NCBI GenBank assembly: GCA_044432885.1
Contig: JAWXUG010000041.1
Span: 1-11,094, forward strand
Direction: 5' to 3'
DNA: 11,094 nucleotides
DNA from: CAYJNO01 sp044432885
Lineage (GTDB): Bacteria > Bacillota_I > Bacilli_A > Erysipelotrichales > Erysipelotrichaceae
The translations under genes were made by a program, and so were the position numbers. A model generated the notes under the pieces. The model was not told the origin of the DNA. It saw nothing but the letters and a program-made list of their open reading frames with translations, and did no database searches. How positions within the stretch are numbered: the first letter of the stretch is position 1; every line of letters begins with the position of its first letter. Positions 1 through 8,036 of this stretch are shown here, in pieces.

Positions 1-1057
1 CTTGATGATTACGAATGTATTTCTTTGTTAATCGATCACTTAATAATGTTAAAATTTCATAGGTAATCGTATTCAAATCCTTCGCAACACTTTGGATTGA
101 AATATGTGGCCCAAATAGTTCCACTTCCTCCAACAATGGATAAGGTTGAGATACCCTAACCATCATTTGATCCATACATATGGCCCCTACAATTTCACCA
201 TACTCTTGCCCTACATATACTTTTCTTCCTTCATTTTGTCTTATCCAGCCATCAGCATATCCGATTGGTAAGGTTAACACCCATGTGTCTTGTTCAGCTG
301 TATAGTGTGCAGAATAGCTCACAGATTGTCCCTTTTTTATTTGGTGACAATGAATTACCTTTGACTTTAGCGCTACGCTTGGTAGTAAATCATTGGAATC
401 GGTACTGTAGCCAATCATGCCAATCCCTACACGAACAGCATTGGTGATTTCATCTTTAAATGATATAGCTGCATCGCTATTAGATGTATGGATAAATTTA
501 AATGTATAGTCAACAGCCTCTACAATTGACTTAAAAGAGTCATATTGCATTTTATTTAATTTATTTTCCACTTGATCTGAGCAAGCATAATGAGTATAAA
601 TACCTTCTATATTTGCTTCCCTTAAAAGATTTAAGGCTTGCTTTACCTCTTCAACATTTTTCAATCCTATACGATTCATCCCTGTATCTACTTTTAAATG
701 TATCAAAAGATCTTTAGCCTCAGCATGAATTTGATTTACCCATTCAAGTGATGTCGTTGTTAATGTTAATTGATGTTCTTTACAGATCGATAAATAGGAA
801 GCATCTACATAGCCTAAAATTAATATTGGAAAACAAATTCCTTTTTTTCGAAGGGATAATGCCTCATCCAATGAAGATACACATAAATATTCAGCACCTG
901 CTTCAATGGCAATTTTAGCCATTTCCTCATCACCTAAACCGTAACCATTAGCTTTGATTACCGCAAAAAAAGCCTTATTAGCTTTTTTTTGTATCGTTTG
1001 AATATTATGATAAATGGCATCTAAATCCACTTCTATATAACTATCACGATAAGACAT
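1..1057 (-). CDS. alr: Alanine racemase (C-terminal end cut by window edge)
   Basis: PLP-dependent interconversion of L- and D-alanine, which supplies D-Ala for peptidoglycan in the cytoplasm. The 352 visible residues contain the PLP-lysine motif AVIKANGYGLG (K35), the LKVDTGMNRIG block (122-131), the catalytic-tyrosine region SVSYSAHYTAE (Y248, matching Tyr265 of the Geobacillus enzyme by its distance from the CMDQ motif), LPIGYADGW (263-271) and ICMDQ (293-297). The frame stays open to base 2, ending in SDRLTKKYIRNHQ, which matches the usual RVPRxY region close to the C-terminus, so perhaps only 15-30 residues are missing. The ATG at 1057 lies two bases after the stop of the upstream membrane-protein gene. 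Only a weak GGAA (1071-1074) precedes it, so translation is probably coupled. Fold and active-site residues are intact, and the assignment is secure. Confidence 0.96.
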   Translation of the reverse strand, partial: MSYRDSYIEVDLDAIYHNIQTIQKKANKAFFAVIKANGYGLGDEEMAKIAIEAGAEYLCVSSLDEALSLRKKGICFPILILGYVDASYLSICKEHQLTLTTTSLEWVNQIHAEAKDLLIHLKVDTGMNRIGLKNVEEVKQALNLLREANIEGIYTHYACSDQVENKLNKMQYDSFKSIVEAVDYTFKFIHTSNSDAAISFKDEITNAVRVGIGMIGYSTDSNDLLPSVALKSKVIHCHQIKKGQSVSYSAHYTAEQDTWVLTLPIGYADGWIRQNEGRKVYVGQEYGEIVGAICMDQMMVRVSQPYPLLEEVELFGPHISIQSVAKDLNTITYEILTLLSDRLTKKYIRNHQ

Positions 1058-1059
1058 AT

Positions 1060-1485
1060 TTAGACGATTCTTCCATTAATATAAGCGTAATAAACACCAC
1101 ATACCCTAAACAATAAAGCTAAAAGACTGCTTGCGTTTAACGCTGTATAAGTTTGCATAAGTAACCAGAATGCAATCCCCCATGCGGAAGGCGTCCATAG
1201 TATTGAAAGTCCAAAAAGGGAAATAGTATCTCCTAAAATGAAACAAACAACTGCAAGAATTGCTGCTAAAACAGAAAATTTTTGCTGTACCCCACGCCCT
1301 TTTCTTTGAATAATCATTCCAATTACATAGCCAAAGAAGACATAAACAATTGAAAATTGAATTCGCGTCAAACTAGAAATGAATCCATATACGATCCCTA
1401 ATAAAATCGCTGAAGGTACACCATATAATAACGCTGTGTTAAAACGTTGGTTTCTCGTTAATGCATGTTTATTAAATATTTCCAT
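1060..1485 (-). CDS. Small polytopic membrane protein upstream of alr
   Basis: A 141-residue integral membrane protein of unknown function. About five hydrophobic segments are visible (roughly 17-38, 43-59, 71-89, 92-112, 116-134), with no enzymatic motif. After the second helix comes a basic loop, GMIIQRKGRGVQQKF (56-70). It recalls the G-x-x-x-G...RKGxGGRGxxYQ loop seen in uncharacterised bacterial membrane proteins, though I cannot assign a family. Two in-frame ATGs exist: 1488 lies only 3 bases from the AGGAGG at 1492-1497, whereas 1485 has a 6-base spacer and is preferred. It is the first gene of a two-gene unit with alr, two bases apart, under the promoter at 1509-1537. A cell-wall-related role is only a guess from this linkage. 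Confidence 0.8.
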   Translation of the reverse strand: MEIFNKHALTRNQRFNTALLYGVPSAILLGIVYGFISSLTRIQFSIVYVFFGYVIGMIIQRKGRGVQQKFSVLAAILAVVCFILGDTISLFGLSILWTPSAWGIAFWLLMQTYTALNASSLLALLFRVCGVYYAYINGRIV

Positions 1486-1491
1486 CATAAA

Positions 1492-1497
1492 CCTCCT
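1492..1497 (-). promoter_or_regulatory. Shine-Dalgarno site that decides the start of the membrane-protein gene
   Basis: Perfect AGGAGG on the minus strand. Spacing is 3 bases to the ATG at 1488 and 6 bases to the ATG at 1485, which favours the second ATG. Confidence 0.8.
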
Positions 1498-1508
1498 ATA
1501 TTTATTCC

Positions 1509-1537
1509 ATTATAGCTCAAAAACTTTATAATCACAA
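1509..1537 (-). promoter_or_regulatory. Sigma-A-type promoter for the membrane protein-alr operon
   Basis: On the minus strand TTGTGA (1532-1537, four of six matches to TTGACA) is followed after exactly 17 bases by a perfect TATAAT (1509-1514). The -10 box lies about 20 bases before the start codon at 1485, leaving a short leader that carries the AGGAGG. It is downstream of the terminator at 1571-1600, so the alr unit can be transcribed independently of the pilus operon. Confidence 0.8.
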
Positions 1538-1570
1538 TCGCTACAATGTAGGTCTAAAAATTCATACAAC

Positions 1571-1600
1571 AAAAAAACGAAGCATTTTTTTACTTCGTTT
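1571..1600 (-). terminator. Intrinsic terminator ending the pilus operon
   Basis: On the minus strand an 8-bp perfect stem, AAACGAAG (1593-1600) with CTTCGTTT (1575-1582), encloses a 10-base loop and runs into seven T residues (1571-1577). It begins two bases after the stop codon of the 921-residue gene. The plus-strand side has only a short T run, so it should act mainly on leftward transcription. Confidence 0.85.
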
Positions 1601-1602
1601 AA

Positions 1603-4368
1603 CTATGATAGTCCATTAAACCAGTCTTTGTATAAATCCCATTTGGATTCATCCTCAAAATACGGGTCATATGGATTAATATACCTTACTTGGTAAAGAT
1701 TATTAATGCTTCTTCCTACAGTATACGTACCTAAAAGAACCACATGAAATTCATTATGTCCTAGCATTTTACCCTCTATGATGAATGGATGTTCTTGTAA
1801 GGTTATACTTGGACTTAAATACCATTTATTTCCTCCTGAAAGATAGTTTTCACTTGGTGGAGACGCATAGACTTCTCCTTTTTTTAGGCTCACATACACC
1901 TCGTTTAATAAAAATTCGCTTTCATTATTTGCTAATGGAACTTGATACATATCATTTTTTAAATAATCATCTTTAATTGGGCTTGCTCCATTGTCAATAA
2001 CCAAATAGATCTCTTCTTGTAATATATCTATAGGTATACACCCTGTCCCATCGTATGTGTAACACGGATCAAAATAATCTACATTAACTTTAATCTCTAA
2101 GCCTTGTCCTTGTAAATAATTATCCTCCAAAGGCTCTAAACTCATCTTTAATGTTTCATAGTAATCTATTTGATTTTCTTCGAGTGCGATTGAACTTGCA
2201 CTAATCGATGAGAGATCAATTAGTGTTGCTTCCTGATACAATAACGATTTAGCAACCATATTTAAAATTAATTCTTCCTCACTATTTTCATTGCTTATAC
2301 ATAATCTTATCTTTGCCATTTCTTCACTGCAATAGTATGGAATAGAAAAGATGGTTGTTTCATCTAATGTCATCGTATCACTCCATAACATTTCATCTTC
2401 CATGAATGCTTCTACCTTTAGTGGCTCATCATTTTCTGATTGTAAATTCAACCACACAAGATTCTCTTCTTCCTTGTCATAGCTTTTCGCAAACATCCCC
2501 ATATTGGTAAGAGATAATTTCTTATAAATATTTTTTTGAAACTCCCCCTTATTACCTGCTTGATCATAGGCTTCAATATATAAAGTGACATCTTCTTCAA
2601 TTTGATACTCAAACATTTCATCCGCTATTTCAAACCATTGACTAACGAAGATTGTTTCCCCATTTTTTAAAAAGGAATAACGCCATTTAGATAAGCCAGA
2701 TAAGGCATCATAAATGTCGGGTATAACCTTTAAACTCGATCCTGATTGATGTGTTTCTATCTCAATTACTGGGTTAGTAAAATCTAAATAATAAGAATCA
2801 CTTATTGATTTTGTCGTATTTAATACATAGTCATACGCAATGGTTTTAATCTGATAAATCCCTTCTTCATCTAAAGTGATTTTCTTTCCTGTATAAAACG
2901 TATCATTCACTTGAATACTGTACCCTTTAACTAAACTTAATTCATCTTCAATGGATATATCTACTGTTATTTCTTGATTTTCCCAGTGACTTCCGTTAGG
3001 CGAATATTGAATTAAAGGTGGGTCTTGATCAATATAAAAGGGATTAGATTCTACAATCTTCTTTTGATTTAAAATATCATAAATATGGGCTTCTATGGTG
3101 TATATACCCGATTGATTTAAATAAAAAGTACTTTCTAATGCTTCACTTTCTTCAATTAGTGTTTGGGTTCCTTTTAATTGGTCATTCAAGTAATATTGTA
3201 CGTAATGATAGGTTTCTTCATCAGGTCCAATTAATTCCTCATACGTTCTTACAAGTACATCATAACTATTAAGTCTTGAATTTAGACTATGTCCTTGATA
3301 TTTGTAACAAGGTGTCGAACCACTTCCTGTGGTATGTAAGCACCACCCTGAATTTGTCGATGTATAAATATAATTATCTAATCCTGAAGTTTGACTCCAA
3401 TACACAGGATAAGCCAAATATCGTACAGCTTGATTTTCATTTTTTAAAATATAAGGATAAAAATCATGAACAAGGCCATAACTCAAAAAGCTCATGTATG
3501 GATTATTTACGCCAATGCTGATATACCCTTCTATAAATTGACTATACTCATCTAAACTTGATAAATCTGGTTGACTATACGCTTGAATCGTATTCCCTCT
3601 TAAATAGTCGTAATGTGCTGTAGTAGTTGTTAATTTGGGTGAATAGGTTTCAAAGACTCTTTTTTTTATCTGAAACTCACTAATTGCATCATAGGTAAAG
3701 GTATTGTTGCCATCAGGATAAAAACTTGCTGTATCAATACAGCTTTCATACTGGTAAGTGTCTGTATTTTCAATATAATCCTTAGTCCAGTATTGGTGTT
3801 TTTTTACCTGATATTGATCAATGGTAAACCTTTGTAGTATGACCTCATCTTGTTCTTGCAAATTCTCAAATACAATCGCTAATCCCGTACATTCATAAGG
3901 ATAAGATAAAGTGAGTAGGCTTGCTTGATTGCCACGATAAATAAGTTGCCCATCTACCACTAATTGTCCTGCCTCATTATAAGAAAGTGTTGGATTAACA
4001 TACACTTTTTTAACTAAAGAAGTATCTTCATGATATCCATTTAATATCATATTCATTTCATCTATTTTAACAGCTTCACTAAAAAATAGTGTGAAAATAA
4101 TTGGATTTTTAACACTTGTATTTACCTGAGTAAGTGTTTCATCATTTTTCAACAAAATGCTGTCCACCATATCAGGAGAATCAAATTGTCCTAATGCATT
4201 TAAAGAAATGACAATGTTATCTTGGTTGATAATTTCACTTTGATATTTATAAAAAGGAGTATTTAACATATCATAACTTACTTCATACGCTTTATAAGAA
4301 TAATACGTTTCACTTTGACATAAACCGAGCGTTAATAAACTTAGAAAGCTTAATGCATGTTTAATCAT
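1603..4368 (-). CDS. Large exported protein with Ig-like domains, last gene of the Tad-like operon
   Basis: A 921-residue protein of unknown exact function, probably a surface or pilus-associated adhesin. The N-terminus (1-19) is a Sec-type signal: Lys, a hydrophobic stretch ALSFLSLLTLGLC, then a polar mature region. C17 sits where a lipobox cysteine could be, but -1 is Leu, so lipidation is doubtful. Residues about 85-190 are beta-rich and vaguely recall a discoidin-like carbohydrate-binding fold (low certainty). Residues about 385-445, 446-530 and 531-615 look like successive bacterial Ig-like domains, with DQDPPLIQYSPNG, LDFTNPVIEIE and AYDQAGNKGEF as typical strand and turn signatures. 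Cysteines pair closely at 343/354 and 769/777, suggesting disulfide-bounded loops. There is no LPXTG motif or C-terminal membrane anchor. The ATG at 4368 overlaps the preceding gene by 8 bases (ATGATTAA) and has AAGGAGG 4 bases upstream. A terminator follows the stop. The link to pilus assembly is inferred from operon position. Confidence 0.8.
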   Translation of the reverse strand: MIKHALSFLSLLTLGLCQSETYYSYKAYEVSYDMLNTPFYKYQSEIINQDNIVISLNALGQFDSPDMVDSILLKNDETLTQVNTSVKNPIIFTLFFSEAVKIDEMNMILNGYHEDTSLVKKVYVNPTLSYNEAGQLVVDGQLIYRGNQASLLTLSYPYECTGLAIVFENLQEQDEVILQRFTIDQYQVKKHQYWTKDYIENTDTYQYESCIDTASFYPDGNNTFTYDAISEFQIKKRVFETYSPKLTTTTAHYDYLRGNTIQAYSQPDLSSLDEYSQFIEGYISIGVNNPYMSFLSYGLVHDFYPYILKNENQAVRYLAYPVYWSQTSGLDNYIYTSTNSGWCLHTTGSGSTPCYKYQGHSLNSRLNSYDVLVRTYEELIGPDEETYHYVQYYLNDQLKGTQTLIEESEALESTFYLNQSGIYTIEAHIYDILNQKKIVESNPFYIDQDPPLIQYSPNGSHWENQEITVDISIEDELSLVKGYSIQVNDTFYTGKKITLDEEGIYQIKTIAYDYVLNTTKSISDSYYLDFTNPVIEIETHQSGSSLKVIPDIYDALSGLSKWRYSFLKNGETIFVSQWFEIADEMFEYQIEEDVTLYIEAYDQAGNKGEFQKNIYKKLSLTNMGMFAKSYDKEEENLVWLNLQSENDEPLKVEAFMEDEMLWSDTMTLDETTIFSIPYYCSEEMAKIRLCISNENSEEELILNMVAKSLLYQEATLIDLSSISASSIALEENQIDYYETLKMSLEPLEDNYLQGQGLEIKVNVDYFDPCYTYDGTGCIPIDILQEEIYLVIDNGASPIKDDYLKNDMYQVPLANNESEFLLNEVYVSLKKGEVYASPPSENYLSGGNKWYLSPSITLQEHPFIIEGKMLGHNEFHVVLLGTYTVGRSINNLYQVRYINPYDPYFEDESKWDLYKDWFNGLS

Positions 4369-4705
4369 AAATCCTCCTTGTTCTGCGAGTTGAGGTAATC
4401 GGATAACTCAAATTTAACAGTGGAAGTTTAAACGTTTTACTGATGGATACGTGATAATATTGATAGCTGCCTTCATCCGCTGAATCTATTTGTATTGTAA
4501 AAAGATCATACTCATTTTTAATGTCTTCTATTTCTTCCTCACTTTCCTCATTTAAACCCGTATGTACTTCAATAACCTCTACGACCAATGCACTAAGTTC
4601 ACTGCATTGCCGATAAATAACTGACAACCCACTAAATGAAACCAAGATTATGACACAAAAAGTAAACACCCACAACAATCCATAAAGCTGTATTCCCTGT
4701 TTCAT
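4361..4705 (-). CDS. TadE-like pseudopilin, single N-terminal helix
   Basis: A 114-residue protein that looks like a minor pseudopilin of the Tad/Flp system. One transmembrane helix (about 8-30) starts almost at the N-terminus. An acidic linker follows (52-66), then a beta-rich C-terminal part and a basic end, STRRTRRIYD. There is no Gly-plus-Glu5 prepilin cleavage site: it begins MKQGIQLYGLL, with Tyr8-Gly9 in the same register as the two other small proteins of this operon. The open frame extends upstream to an ATG at 4759, but that would add a hydrophilic HCHGRDDCEH segment and a 58-base overlap with the TadC-like gene. The ATG at 4705 makes the 4-base ATGA overlap usual in this operon and is chosen, although neither start has a clear Shine-Dalgarno site. 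Family assignment rests on size, topology and context. Confidence 0.72.
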   Translation of the reverse strand: MKQGIQLYGLLWVFTFCVIILVSFSGLSVIYRQCSELSALVVEVIEVHTGLNEESEEEIEDIKNEYDLFTIQIDSADEGSYQYYHVSISKTFKLPLLNLSYPITSTRRTRRIYD

Positions 4706-5424
4706 GAAGTGAAAATATCTATGCTCGCAATCATCACGACCATGACAATGCCTAACCATATAAATAAACTATAGGGTATGACTTGTTGAGAGGATAGTTT
4801 CCCTTCTAAATCTTCTTTATATTGTGTGGATAGTTTCTCGTTTGTCAACTTGGACAATGAAGTTATCATCATTTCTTTATTGCCTGCATTTTTGTTTAAA
4901 TTGTATAAGGTTCTCATAATTCGGTTTAAATCATCTATTTCCTTAAATTTTGATGCAAAGTTTAAATAAGGTTGCAATTGATCTGGGTGGTAATAAATTT
5001 CATCAACCAGTATTTCTAAATCTTCCTTAAATAATTCAGGTGCATAATCGATTGACTTTTGAAGAGCGTTCACAACAGGTAATTGTTGAATAAAAACCGC
5101 TAAGTTATTTAAGTAATATGGAAACAGTTGATTGGCTTGCTTTAAAATATGCTTATACTGTGATTTGGTATATTCATAGTATAATTTATAGCTTATCACC
5201 CCACCAATGATCATGTAGTCTAGTCGATATGATAAAAGATATATTAGGGCTCCTCCAATTAAACTTGTAGTTACCCTTTGCTTAAAAGGACTTAGGTTTC
5301 GTTTTTCTTGATAAAAGAAATAGTCTTTTTCCACAAATAGATGTTGAATTGTTTTCCACTGACGATTACATGCTTTTAAATCTATCCATAAATAGATCAT
5401 CGCCCATCCATACAACAAAATCAT
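4702..5424 (-). CDS. TadC-like inner membrane platform protein (T2SSF family)
   Basis: A 240-residue type II secretion F-domain protein, expected to form with the TadB-like protein the membrane platform on which the ATPase acts. Hydrophobic segments lie at about 1-15, 52-79 and 215-235. Between them is a cytoplasmic alpha-helical block (about 95-210) with the helical pattern typical of T2SSF, including YLNNLAVFIQQ and an acidic helix ELFKEDLEILVDEIY. It is shorter than Gram-negative TadC proteins (about 300 residues). The ATG at 5424 overlaps the stop of the TadB-like gene as ATGA and is preceded by AAGGGGTGAG, a near-consensus ribosome site. T2SSF proteins also occur in type IV pilus and Com systems. 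The neighbouring CpaF-type ATPase, the second F-domain gene and the SAF protein favour Tad. Confidence 0.82.
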   Translation of the reverse strand: MILLYGWAMIYLWIDLKACNRQWKTIQHLFVEKDYFFYQEKRNLSPFKQRVTTSLIGGALIYLLSYRLDYMIIGGVISYKLYYEYTKSQYKHILKQANQLFPYYLNNLAVFIQQLPVVNALQKSIDYAPELFKEDLEILVDEIYYHPDQLQPYLNFASKFKEIDDLNRIMRTLYNLNKNAGNKEMMITSLSKLTNEKLSTQYKEDLEGKLSSQQVIPYSLFIWLGIVMVVMIASIDIFTS

Positions 5425-6269
5425 ATACTCACCCCTTGATTAAAACACCAGTGTTCATAATATAAAATGGTTATAAAGTTTAATCCATAAAACAAAATGA
5501 GGGTCCAATCAAAATTTGGATCATCCATATTGAATAGTTTCTTTAAACTTAAGGCTACAAGAAAATTCATGACAACCATCATATAAAACACTTTGCGTTG
5601 ATTTTGTTTTTTGATTTGATACTGGTTGATATTCATTTCTAAATCTTCCACATTTTGATATAAATATTGATATAAATGACTATTATACCCACCTTCATTT
5701 TTTATGCTACGAAGAAGGACATGAAACTTTAAAATAATTTGTTGGGGAAAGTCTTTTTCTATTAGCGTCAAGGCTTCGTCAAATCTAGCCGTTTTTTCAA
5801 TCTCTTTAATCGACTTGCCAATCACCTCTTGTAGCGGATATTTTATAATTTCATGACAGTCTTTTAGAATTCTTAAGCTATTCTTTTTCTCTTGAATAAA
5901 CAAGATACCACTTGATACATAAATAAACACTTCTTGTAGTAATTGATTTCGATAATTCTCTTTTACCCTCATCCATTGATAATAAGGGATACATAAAATA
6001 ACAATTACCCATAAAAAAGACATTTTCCAAAAATCATCTAAACTTAAATAGCTAATTAAACCAAGGAAGCACGTAAACTGTAAACCATGAATTAAGTATT
6101 GATTAAAGTGATACTGTAAATGGTATTGATTCATTTTTTCTTTAATTCCCCAATAACTATATTCTTTTACATAATGTACAAGAATTTTTCGTGTTTTATC
6201 TTCCCGAAGCATCTCATAAAGTAGATATAGCACAAGATAGATAAGCATCATATAAATTATCCATTTCAT
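5421..6269 (-). CDS. TadB-like inner membrane platform protein (T2SSF family)
   Basis: A 282-residue polytopic membrane protein with hydrophobic segments at about 3-19, 60-75, 83-97, 226-243 and 254-271. A cytoplasmic helical domain (about 105-222) carries the T2SSF-like pattern: LLQEVFIYVSSGILF, then ALTLIEKDFPQQ and a helix ending in basic KKQNQRK just before the third hydrophobic cluster. This is the order seen in TadB, which pairs with TadC as a split F-domain platform. The ATG at 6269 has AAAGGAG 8 bases upstream and overlaps the ATPase stop by ATGA, so it is well supported. It lies directly downstream of the ATPase, the usual tadA-tadB-tadC order. Sequence conservation at single-residue level is low, so the identification depends on topology and order as much as on sequence. 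Confidence 0.82.
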   Translation of the reverse strand: MKWIIYMMLIYLVLYLLYEMLREDKTRKILVHYVKEYSYWGIKEKMNQYHLQYHFNQYLIHGLQFTCFLGLISYLSLDDFWKMSFLWVIVILCIPYYQWMRVKENYRNQLLQEVFIYVSSGILFIQEKKNSLRILKDCHEIIKYPLQEVIGKSIKEIEKTARFDEALTLIEKDFPQQIILKFHVLLRSIKNEGGYNSHLYQYLYQNVEDLEMNINQYQIKKQNQRKVFYMMVVMNFLVALSLKKLFNMDDPNFDWTLILFYGLNFITILYYEHWCFNQGVSI

Positions 6270-7273
6270 TGTAGTTTCTCCTTTAGAAATTTAGGGATTG
6301 CCTTCATCTTTTCTCCTGCCTTATATACTTCATGGTTGATACATTGATGGGTTTTTTCATCATATTGATAAATCACAATATCTTCAATGTAGCGATAACT
6401 ATAAGGTATTTGTTTTTTTCGAATATAGATAACTGCATCTACCAAAGAATATAATCGCAACTTGATGGATTCGATATTTTCTGATGAATCATGTAGCATT
6501 TGCTTCACACGAATAGAAACTTCTTTGCTGCCTTTCGCATGCATCGTGGTCATTACACTATGTCCTGTACTCATTGCCTCTAATAAATCATTTACTTCGC
6601 TTCCGCGTGCTTCTTGTAACAATATCCAATCAATATTTTGTCTTAAACACATCGCAATCACACTTGCATAATCAAATTCTTTCTTCACTCTAAAAGCACT
6701 ACATGAAGCACTAGGGTGGATTTCCTTGATGTTAAATTCTAAAGAATCCTCGATAGTTGCGATTACTTGATTACTTGGAATATGAGTTGCTAAGTATTTT
6801 AACAATTCTGTTTTCCCACTTCCTGTTTCACCAACTATCAAGATATTGGCATTTCCTTGCACCAACCATTTCAAAAAGTTCAATCCTTCTTGCGTAATAT
6901 AGTCAGTTTTCAATAGGTAATCATCTTCTAATTTTTTTTGTTTAGACACCTTGCGTAAGGCTAAACTCGTCCCTGAAACAGATAGATGGGGATGGATTGC
7001 AGATATTCTAATATCTGTTTTCTTTCCACTTATTTCTCCTTCAAGACATGGAGAAGAAGGGTTGAATTCCTTCTCCATTTTATTTGCTACCTGATTGGCA
7101 ATCATAAAAATATCTTCTTTAGTGATTTTTATTTGAATCTTATAATGTCCTTTTTTATTGGAAGTAACCCATACTTCCTTATTATTTCTACAATGTATGT
7201 CCGTTACATCAGGATCTTGAATATATTTTTTTAAGCCTTTAAAATCAATCTCGTCAAAATACTCATTCCTCAT
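6266..7273 (-). CDS. TadA/CpaF-type secretion ATPase
   Basis: A 335-residue type II/IV secretion hexameric ATPase, expected to sit on the cytoplasmic face and power pilus assembly. Motifs, numbered from the chosen Met: Walker A GETGSGKT (148-155), Asp box TIEDSLEF (173-180), Walker B region WILLQEARGSE (216-226) with the glutamate at 221, and His box MSTGHSVMTTMHA (234-246). The N-terminal domain is short, about 110 residues against roughly 200 in CpaF proteins. An in-frame TTG at 7288 would start the protein five residues earlier. The ATG at 7273 has AAGGA 7 bases upstream and overlaps the SAF gene by 11 bases, so it is preferred. The residue before the Walker B glutamate is Gln where GE is usual. 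The enzyme otherwise looks active. The single ATPase and adjacent tadB/tadC-like genes favour Tad over type II or Com machinery. Confidence 0.92.
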   Translation of the reverse strand: MRNEYFDEIDFKGLKKYIQDPDVTDIHCRNNKEVWVTSNKKGHYKIQIKITKEDIFMIANQVANKMEKEFNPSSPCLEGEISGKKTDIRISAIHPHLSVSGTSLALRKVSKQKKLEDDYLLKTDYITQEGLNFLKWLVQGNANILIVGETGSGKTELLKYLATHIPSNQVIATIEDSLEFNIKEIHPSASCSAFRVKKEFDYASVIAMCLRQNIDWILLQEARGSEVNDLLEAMSTGHSVMTTMHAKGSKEVSIRVKQMLHDSSENIESIKLRLYSLVDAVIYIRKKQIPYSYRYIEDIVIYQYDEKTHQCINHEVYKAGEKMKAIPKFLKEKLQ

Positions 7274-8036
7274 AAATATTTCCTTCAATCAGCACGACAT
7301 CTATACTTCTTTGATATAAAATATCACTCATTTTAGCTATATCATAATAATGCTCCTCCTCTTGATTTAAAGTTGCATAACTAATGATAGGCATTACTTC
7401 CCCAAAGAATTTAGCTCGTTGGACTAAATCTGCGTCCTCATAATTTAAAGCTAAAATAATAACTGAGGGAATGCCATCTTCATCTTGATCAATCAGCTGT
7501 CCTTTACTATCTCTTACCCCAATAACTCTTGCCCCATTTACAAGCGGTCCATATAAAACTTTCTTTTCATTGTCCTCTTCAAAAGTTGCATAACCCTGGA
7601 AATAAATATCAATTAGATGTCCCTGTTTAATAGAATTAGCATACGTTGTCTTCATATCCACATCGACAAATATCGCTACCTCTCCCTCTTGTAAATTAAA
7701 ATTATTAGATTCTTTCACATCTTGATCCATAACGATTAATTCTTCATAGAAAAAGGATCCCTTTGCAAAGGCATGATAGCTGCCAATATACTTGCCTATT
7801 AAATCTTCCTCATTCAATACCATATTGTCCTGAATCATGTATTGGGCAATTTCGATGATTGTAATATCTTCTTCACTGATTTGATGACCCGATGATAAAT
7901 AGGTGCTAGCTATAGGCACCTTTACTAATTGATTGGCATAAACCAATGAATATTGATAACTAAAATATAAACACACCGTTAAAATGATTGATAACATAAG
8001 GGTAATTAAGCTTCGATACTGTTTTAATTTATTCAT
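7263..8036 (-). CDS. SAF-domain pilus assembly protein, CpaB/RcpC-like
   Basis: A 257-residue membrane-anchored protein with one N-terminal transmembrane helix (about 8-27) and an extracytoplasmic remainder. Residues about 38-102 form an SAF-like domain: VKVPIASTYLSSGHQISEEDI, then a motif ending DLIGKYIGSY and an AFAKGSFFYEELI turn. Residues about 117-222 match the RcpC/CpaB region, with EGEVAIFVDVD, QGHLIDIYFQG, NGARVIGV and SVIILALNYEDADLVQRAKFFGEV. In Gram-negative Tad systems the family works with the secretin. No secretin is expected or seen here, so a role at the cell wall or in fibre stability is inferred. Two ATGs exist: 8042 is 1 base from AGGAGG (8044-8049), while 8036 is 7 bases away and is chosen. 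It overlaps the preceding gene by 8 bases. Confidence 0.85.
   Translation of the reverse strand: MNKLKQYRSLITLMLSIILTVCLYFSYQYSLVYANQLVKVPIASTYLSSGHQISEEDITIIEIAQYMIQDNMVLNEEDLIGKYIGSYHAFAKGSFFYEELIVMDQDVKESNNFNLQEGEVAIFVDVDMKTTYANSIKQGHLIDIYFQGYATFEEDNEKKVLYGPLVNGARVIGVRDSKGQLIDQDEDGIPSVIILALNYEDADLVQRAKFFGEVMPIISYATLNQEEEHYYDIAKMSDILYQRSIDVVLIEGNIYEE
7281..7285 (-). promoter_or_regulatory. Shine-Dalgarno site that decides the ATPase start
   Basis: AAGGA on the minus strand, 7 bases before the ATG at 7273. It would overlap the coding sequence if the TTG at 7288 were used, so it rejects that longer start. Confidence 0.7.

Noticed and set aside
265..447. Plus-strand 60-codon open frame
   Set aside because: It lies antisense inside alr, whose frame has intact catalytic motifs, and it has no ribosome site or recognisable domain.
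1603..1700. Sortase-type cell-wall anchor at the C-terminus of the 921-residue protein
   Set aside because: The C-terminus ends in KDWFNGLS with no LPXTG, hydrophobic segment or basic tail.
1785..3521. Plus-strand short frames at 1785-1976 and 3276-3521
   Set aside because: Both are antisense to the 921-residue exported protein and show no ribosome site or protein-like composition.
4706..4759. Longer start for the TadE-like gene at 4759
   Set aside because: It would add a polar HCHGRDDCEH-type extension before the membrane helix and a 58-base overlap, with no ribosome site. The ATGA start at 4705 fits the operon pattern.
6462..7234. Plus-strand frames at 6462-6671 and 6986-7234
   Set aside because: They are shadows opposite the ATPase gene, which has all its motifs in the minus-strand frame.
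4361..7273. Competence (ComG) or type II secretion locus
   Set aside because: The ATPase is of CpaF/TadA type, the F-domain is split into two genes, a SAF/CpaB-like protein is present, and no prepilin with a Glu5 leader is seen.
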